From Pseudocercospora fijiensis CIRAD86 (Eukaryota > Ascomycota > Dothideomycetes > Mycosphaerellales > Mycosphaerellaceae), in NCBI RefSeq assembly GCF_000340215.1, contig NW_006921555.1, positions 1 to 64,000 on the forward strand: a stretch of DNA of 64,000 bases, in the 5' to 3' direction. Below, piece after piece: positions 59,945-64,000 of this stretch (its first letter is position 1; every line of letters begins with the position of its first letter). A model generated the notes under the pieces. The model saw only the letters and a program-made list of their open reading frames with translations. It was not told the DNA's origin and made no database searches. Position numbers and translations under genes: made by a program.

Positions 59945-60470
59945 TAGTAGGTACCGGTAGCGCCGTTCCTAGGCGCGCTATAGTTAATAGTAGGAGAACT
60001 ATAAGCTCGGCCTTCTCGGAGGCCTAGCTTACGCAACTCCTAACGAGCCGCTATATAGAAGGTTAACTAAGCAGGATTATACGCAATAATAGGCATCCCT
60101 ACCGCAATATATTACGTTATAGCGATATTGTCTATAATTAAATCGTACCCTACTTTACTTTATTTTAAAACGTATAATAGTTTACTTTATTATCCTCCCT
60201 CTATTGTCGCTTCTCGCTCTAAGGCGCGCGGCGACGCGTTTTATTATTATTATTAATATAGAACGCGTCCTATTATCGGACGGGCCGCACTATATATATA
60301 AACGGCGCGGCGCAAGCGAGGTAAAGTTTGCGTTATAATAACGTAGAACGCCCTAGCAACGCCGCAAATTTTTAGTTACTACGTATATATAATATACTAA
60401 GTTCTCTTTACTCTAATTAGTACTATTACTATTATCCTTACTAAGTATACGCCGCCTTAACGACTAGCTT
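59945..60470. other. Gypsy-5 region between pol and ORF3
   Basis: No frame that I can assign. Includes 'ttattattattattaat' at about 60240-60256 and a 'tatatatataaacgg' TATA-like sequence near 60290-60304, which could be a promoter for the downstream frame. Confidence 0.4.
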
Positions 60471-60479
60471 ATACGATAT

Positions 60480-61335
60480 TATCTATTACTAAAATAGAGC
60501 GTAGCGAGCGCGACTATCCGCTAGCGGGCGAGCGCGGCCCTCCTATATAATAGTAGTACGCCTATAAAGAAGACGAGCTCTTAGAGCTAAGCTAGTAGTA
60601 GGTACCTTAGCGTCGTAAGGCTAGCGATCTACTATTCGCCTCGGTACTACCGCAAATCGAGTACTACGAGGACTATACTAGCACGCCTAAACATATCGTA
60701 TACGCGAGCCTTAAGAAAATCCCTTATAATAAGGTCCCGGCGGAGTTATACTATAGGCTCGATCGACCGCTTCTAGAAAATATCGGCGACTTTATTAACG
60801 CTATAGTATAGGTACGAATCTATCGTACGCTAGTGCCGCGCCTACTATTACGCGGTAGAACTTTACGTATAAACCCTATTACTTTCGAAGATTTCTTCCT
60901 AAAGCACTACGGCTCTAATAGGGTATATATTATATATATTCGCTCGATCGACTTCTTCGAACTTACCTACCTACCCCTACCGCTACTCGACCCTAAAGCT
61001 AATCTAAAGGACCGTAATACATCGCGCTATATCGCTATCTTACTATAGTAGGCCGCTAGCGTTAACGGCTACGAGATAGGTAATTACGCTAGCTAGGCTA
61101 CGTTTTTCGGTTTGCTATAGTTCTATTAGTTTTAGCTAAGGCTAGCCTAGCCGCTAGTACGCGCTCGTCTAAGCGTAAGGCTACCGACGGCGACTCCTCT
61201 ATAAAGAAGAAGATACGTAAACTATAGAGCTTTACGGAGGGCAAGACTACTAAGGCTAAGGCTACCGGCTCTAAGACGGAACCGGAATTAATTAACTCTA
61301 ATAAGTAAGACTATAACTAGTATACGCCGATATAA
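60480..61335 (+). pseudogene. Gypsy-5 extra ORF (ORF3) of unknown function
   Basis: Downstream of pol and before the right LTR, one frame is readable for about 200 codons. It is fully open at 60833-61048 ('FEDFFLKHYGSNRVYIIYIR', 'FFELTYLPLPLLDPKANLKD') and continues with few RIP-type stops upstream ('LLENIGDFINAI') and downstream ('SVNGYEIGNYAS', 'ATFFGLLQFY'). A shift then leads to a Lys-rich tail at about 61155-61310 ('SSKRKATDGDSSIKKK', 'TKAKATGSKTEPE'). There is no membrane segment or signal peptide, so an envelope-like protein is unlikely; the basic tail suggests nucleic-acid binding or nuclear targeting. I do not recognise the family. Confidence 0.5.
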
Positions 61336-61522
61336 TACGAATACGATAGATTTAGACTAAAGAATAGGGGTAGAGATACCCTAGTATATATGAAAAGGCA
61401 TAAGCTATACGAGAATAATACGAATACGAGTGCCGAGGAAAACGGGCGAATATAGAAGGAGTATATAAGAAGGGGCTCGGCTGTCCTAGTACGCTAGCTT
61501 TCGTTCTATCGGACGGGGGTAC

Positions 61523-61630
61523 TATTACGGCAGGTACGGAACGCCGGGCCTAGTATATACTTCTATAGCACCGTAGATACTTATATAATACTATACTATA
61601 GCTAACCTACTAATCGTCCCTCGCGTAATA
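61523..61630 (+). repeat. Gypsy-5 right LTR (108 bp)
   Basis: Pairs with 51997-52104 and is followed by the GTTCT target duplication (61631-61635). Confidence 0.95.
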
Positions 61631-61635
61631 GTTCT

Positions 61636-62820
61636 AGCTTAGATAAGGAATCCTTAGACTTTTTAGAATACGAGTCCTATACCGAGAGCGTAGCTATAGA
61701 ACCCGGCCTAGCCTATACTAATCCTATTAGGAAGAAGCGTGCCTATATTACCTTAATCTAGGACCTATAAGATAAGGAATCTAGGGAAGGTAATTTTTAA
61801 AGGGTCCTAAGTAGGACCTAAAAGGGCTTCCTACTCGAGTAAAGATAAGATTACCTAACCCTAAATTACCTATTAAATTACCTATCGTAGCGTAGGTCTT
61901 ACCTATAGAAGGCTCCTCCGCTACTTTAAATTAATCTCGGGGTAATATACTTATTACTATAAGTAACTATTATAGTAGGTATTTCTAGTAGTCTAACCTA
62001 GCCGACTATCGGTAATAGGCTACCTATCGATATAGAATACGCTTTTAGTATATCTAATATCCGCGGCTAGATCCGTAATCTACTTATACCTTTTATAGCG
62101 TATCGGCTAAATAATAGGTATTATAGTAGCTACCTAGAAAGTACCGACAAGTCCTATAAGCTAGCCGCTATACTATAAAGTAATATCGGATTTAAGTTGC
62201 CTTAGTAGTAGGGGCCTCTAGCGAAGCAGGTCGCCTAGTTAGCCGCCTATTTAGCCGTATAACGTAATATCTTAGGGACTCTCGCGGAGGCCGTATATAG
62301 TAGAATAGTACGTTATATATTAATATACGAACGACGGGACTATACTAAACTACGCGTACGCGGATACGGACGATAGCAAGCGAGATATATAGAGTCGTAG
62401 GATAGATCCGAGTAGTAGGAAGGAACCGGAAGATAGGGAAGAGCTAGGAGAAATATATTTGCTAAAGAGCGGTTAAACGAGTTCGTATACGCGCGCCGCG
62501 TAAGTTAGCTAGGTAATAAAGTCGCTACGAGATAGCGGATAAGCGGGATACGCGCGCGCGAGCTTAGCGCGTAGGAAAAGACCTAAAAGTAGAGGTTTAC
62601 TAAGAAGTAAGTAAGTAAGATATATATACCTACGCTTACGCCTCGGACGCGCTAGACGCCCGTAGGGTAGGATACTAAGAAAGGGGCTCTCCCTCTTCTA
62701 AGGTACCCTTCTTTCTTGCTTCGTAGTTCGTCTTATATAGATAGTAGCTATATTAATTTAGTGCTCCCTTTAGTTTAGTTTAAAGTTTAGTATATATTCT
62801 TACTACTTAGCCTCTAACCC
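61636..62820 (+). pseudogene. Gypsy-4b continuation and basic Gln/Arg-rich frame
   Basis: The frame interrupted at 51996 resumes in phase ('LDKESLDFLEYESYTESVAI', acidic linker) and reaches 'PPLLQINLGVIYL' near 61915-61955, the segment between protease and RT in this element type. No RT follows. From about 62190 to 62700 a frame reads 'EQVAQLAAYLAVQRNILGT'-like and then strongly basic stretches ('ARRNIFAKERLNEFVYARRV'), of unknown identity. Stops are RIP-type. The join between these two parts is probably a truncation breakpoint. Confidence 0.45.
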
Positions 62821-62829
62821 TTATATTAC

Positions 62830-64000
62830 GAACTACGCGCCTAAACTTATACAAACTTAAGTAAGCAAACAAGACCTACTAAGAATACTACGCCGCCTTG
62901 TAATACGAGATTAGGTACGCTAAATACTCCCCGGACGTCGCTAAGTAGATCTTAGTACGCGGTCTTAGCGAATAAATAATATTATAAGTCCGCGATAAAG
63001 ATACGAAGACTCTAGACATTACCGAACTATACGCCTTACTTATATATATCGATAATACGACTCGAAACTTCGCGAAAACTATCGCTAACCATAGAGGCGC
63101 CTATACGAATACCGGCCGCTTTATATTACCGTTCGCTATACTACCGTCGAAGTTATAGATACCTTAGACGCCGGCTTTAGTACTAGCTCCTACTATAGCC
63201 CTAATACCGCTAGGCGCCTAGCCTACCGCCGAACCGATAGATTTAAGCGCTACCTCGCTCGGCGCCTATCTACGCGCGCCTCTAGTAAACGGCAAGCTTT
63301 CGGAAGAAAAGAAGTAGCGTTGCTATACGGTAGGAGAATATATCTACTACGGAGTAAAAGGATATATTACTCGCCTCTACCTATCTCTCGTCGGCTAGCT
63401 AAATACGCTAACGATATAGCGAGTTGCCACCGCGAATATTACGACTCTAGATACGCCTTTACTAGCTAGCGCTACTTAAAGCGGCTAGGGAAAAGCTTAA
63501 ACCTTATATATAGTTGTTTATAAGGTTTATTCGTTCTAAAATTAAAAGTATCTACTACTACCTTCCCTTTCTCTAGCTTAGCTATAGAGAAAGAGTTAGT
63601 TTACTAGCCTTTCGTAGTAGAAACGTTAATAGGAAATTAAAAGACATTATTAAAAACTATAGCTCTTATTAATAATAGCGTAACCGGCTACTCTTTTATA
63701 GATTACGACTATACGAGAGAGCTCGGCTTAACGTTCTAAGACCTTATATACGCTCGGGAGTTAGAAATATTTAACGGTACGACCGCGGCCACTAGTAAGG
63801 TAACCTAGATCTACTACTTGTCTCTTACTATCGGCCCGTATACCGAATATATTATGTTTTTTCTTACGAAACTCCCGAAGACTTACCCTATTATTCTTAG
63901 TCTTTCTTAGCTTTAAAAGTATAACCCGGTTATCGACTAGGCCTTCGAATCTCTATCCTTTACGAGTAAGTATTACGTAGAGCACTACTTTAGCGAATTT
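62830..64000 (+). pseudogene. Gypsy-6b gag end and protease, cut by window edge
   Basis: The gag C-terminus is at about 63295-63390: 'LSEEKK-Q-RCYTVGEYIYYG', a degraded zinc-knuckle region. Protease is at about 63655-63760: 'TIALINNSVTGYSFIDYDYT', where the D-S-G-A box reads N-N-S-V, followed by 'RELGLTF' and 'TIGPYTEYIMFFLTKLPKT'. The last 143 bp (63858-64000) are nearly identical, inverted, to 17411-17553 of the Gypsy-6a pol fragment, so RT should follow beyond the window. Stops are RIP-type. Confidence 0.7.

Larger units (their letters stand above)
51997..61630 (+). mobile_element. Gypsy-5, RIP-killed 9.6-kb element with short LTRs and extra ORF
   Basis: 9634 bp between GTTCT duplications (51992-51996 and 61631-61635), with identical-length 108-bp LTRs, very short for a Gypsy of this size. 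Internal order: long gag region, protease, RT, RNase H, integrase, then about 1.6 kb with an additional frame before the right LTR. It interrupts the linker after the Gypsy-4b protease in frame, so it is younger. The G-run at 61514-61519 just before the right LTR is the likely polypurine tract. CG is retained and CA/TG is almost absent, so it is heavily RIP-mutated. Confidence 0.92.

Noticed and set aside
60480..61335. Envelope gene of an errantivirus-like element
   Set aside because: No signal peptide, membrane segment or Cys-rich ectodomain visible; the frame is basic and soluble-looking.

Overview
The window looks like a gene-free block of a filamentous ascomycete (Pezizomycotina-type) genome, built almost entirely from nested transposable elements mutated by RIP (repeat-induced point mutation). 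CA and TG dinucleotides are very rare throughout, TA and CG are abundant, and in every recognisable frame the stops are TAG or TAA where CAG, CAA or TGG would be expected. I found no intact protein-coding gene. Nearly all longer stop-free stretches are shadows or pieces of dead transposon frames. The names Gypsy-1 to Gypsy-6, KDZ-1 and LTR A/B/C are labels for this window only.

Layout. 1-712 is a 136-bp tandem satellite. About 1080-1860 (-) is an unidentified dead frame. 2440-4640 plus 11365-13130 is a Plavaka/KDZ-type DNA transposase split by Gypsy-1 (4646-11359; 176-bp LTRs, TSD TATAA, chromodomain), which carries TTAGGG arrays in its gag and pol. 13400-17900 holds simple repeats, an unidentified dead frame (-) and a Gypsy RT/RNase H fragment (-, Gypsy-6a). 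A solo LTR (18091-25482, TSD CAAT) is interrupted by Gypsy-2 (18405-25389; 308/309-bp LTRs, TSD CTACC), whose 3' end carries a four-exon antisense gene relic. 25.5-28 kb holds tandem repeats and a tRNA-like relic with an intron. 28.4-32.4 kb is the 3' half of Gypsy-4. 33526-34189 (-) is a RIP-damaged histone H3-variant relic with two introns. 34718-35432 is a 353-bp tandem duplication.

37257-49131 is an 11.9-kb diverged palindrome: two 5'-truncated copies of one Gypsy family (Gypsy-3) head to head, each ending in a 3' LTR. 49.1-52.0 kb is the gag-protease half of a Gypsy of the same type as Gypsy-4, into which Gypsy-5 (51997-61630; 108-bp LTRs, TSD GTTCT, 9.6 kb, extra ORF after pol) has inserted. 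61.6-62.8 kb is degraded flank, and 62.8-64.0 kb is the gag-protease start of a second Gypsy-6 copy cut by the window edge.

Insertion order can be read from the target-site duplications: KDZ-1 before Gypsy-1, solo LTR before Gypsy-2, Gypsy-4b before Gypsy-5. The items least like ordinary dead retrotransposons are the spliced antisense gene in Gypsy-2, the H3-variant relic, the TTAGGG arrays lying in frame inside Gypsy-1, and the diverged palindrome. Protein motifs below are read by treating in-frame TAG/TAA as RIP-derived; family names come from motif recognition alone, without database searches.
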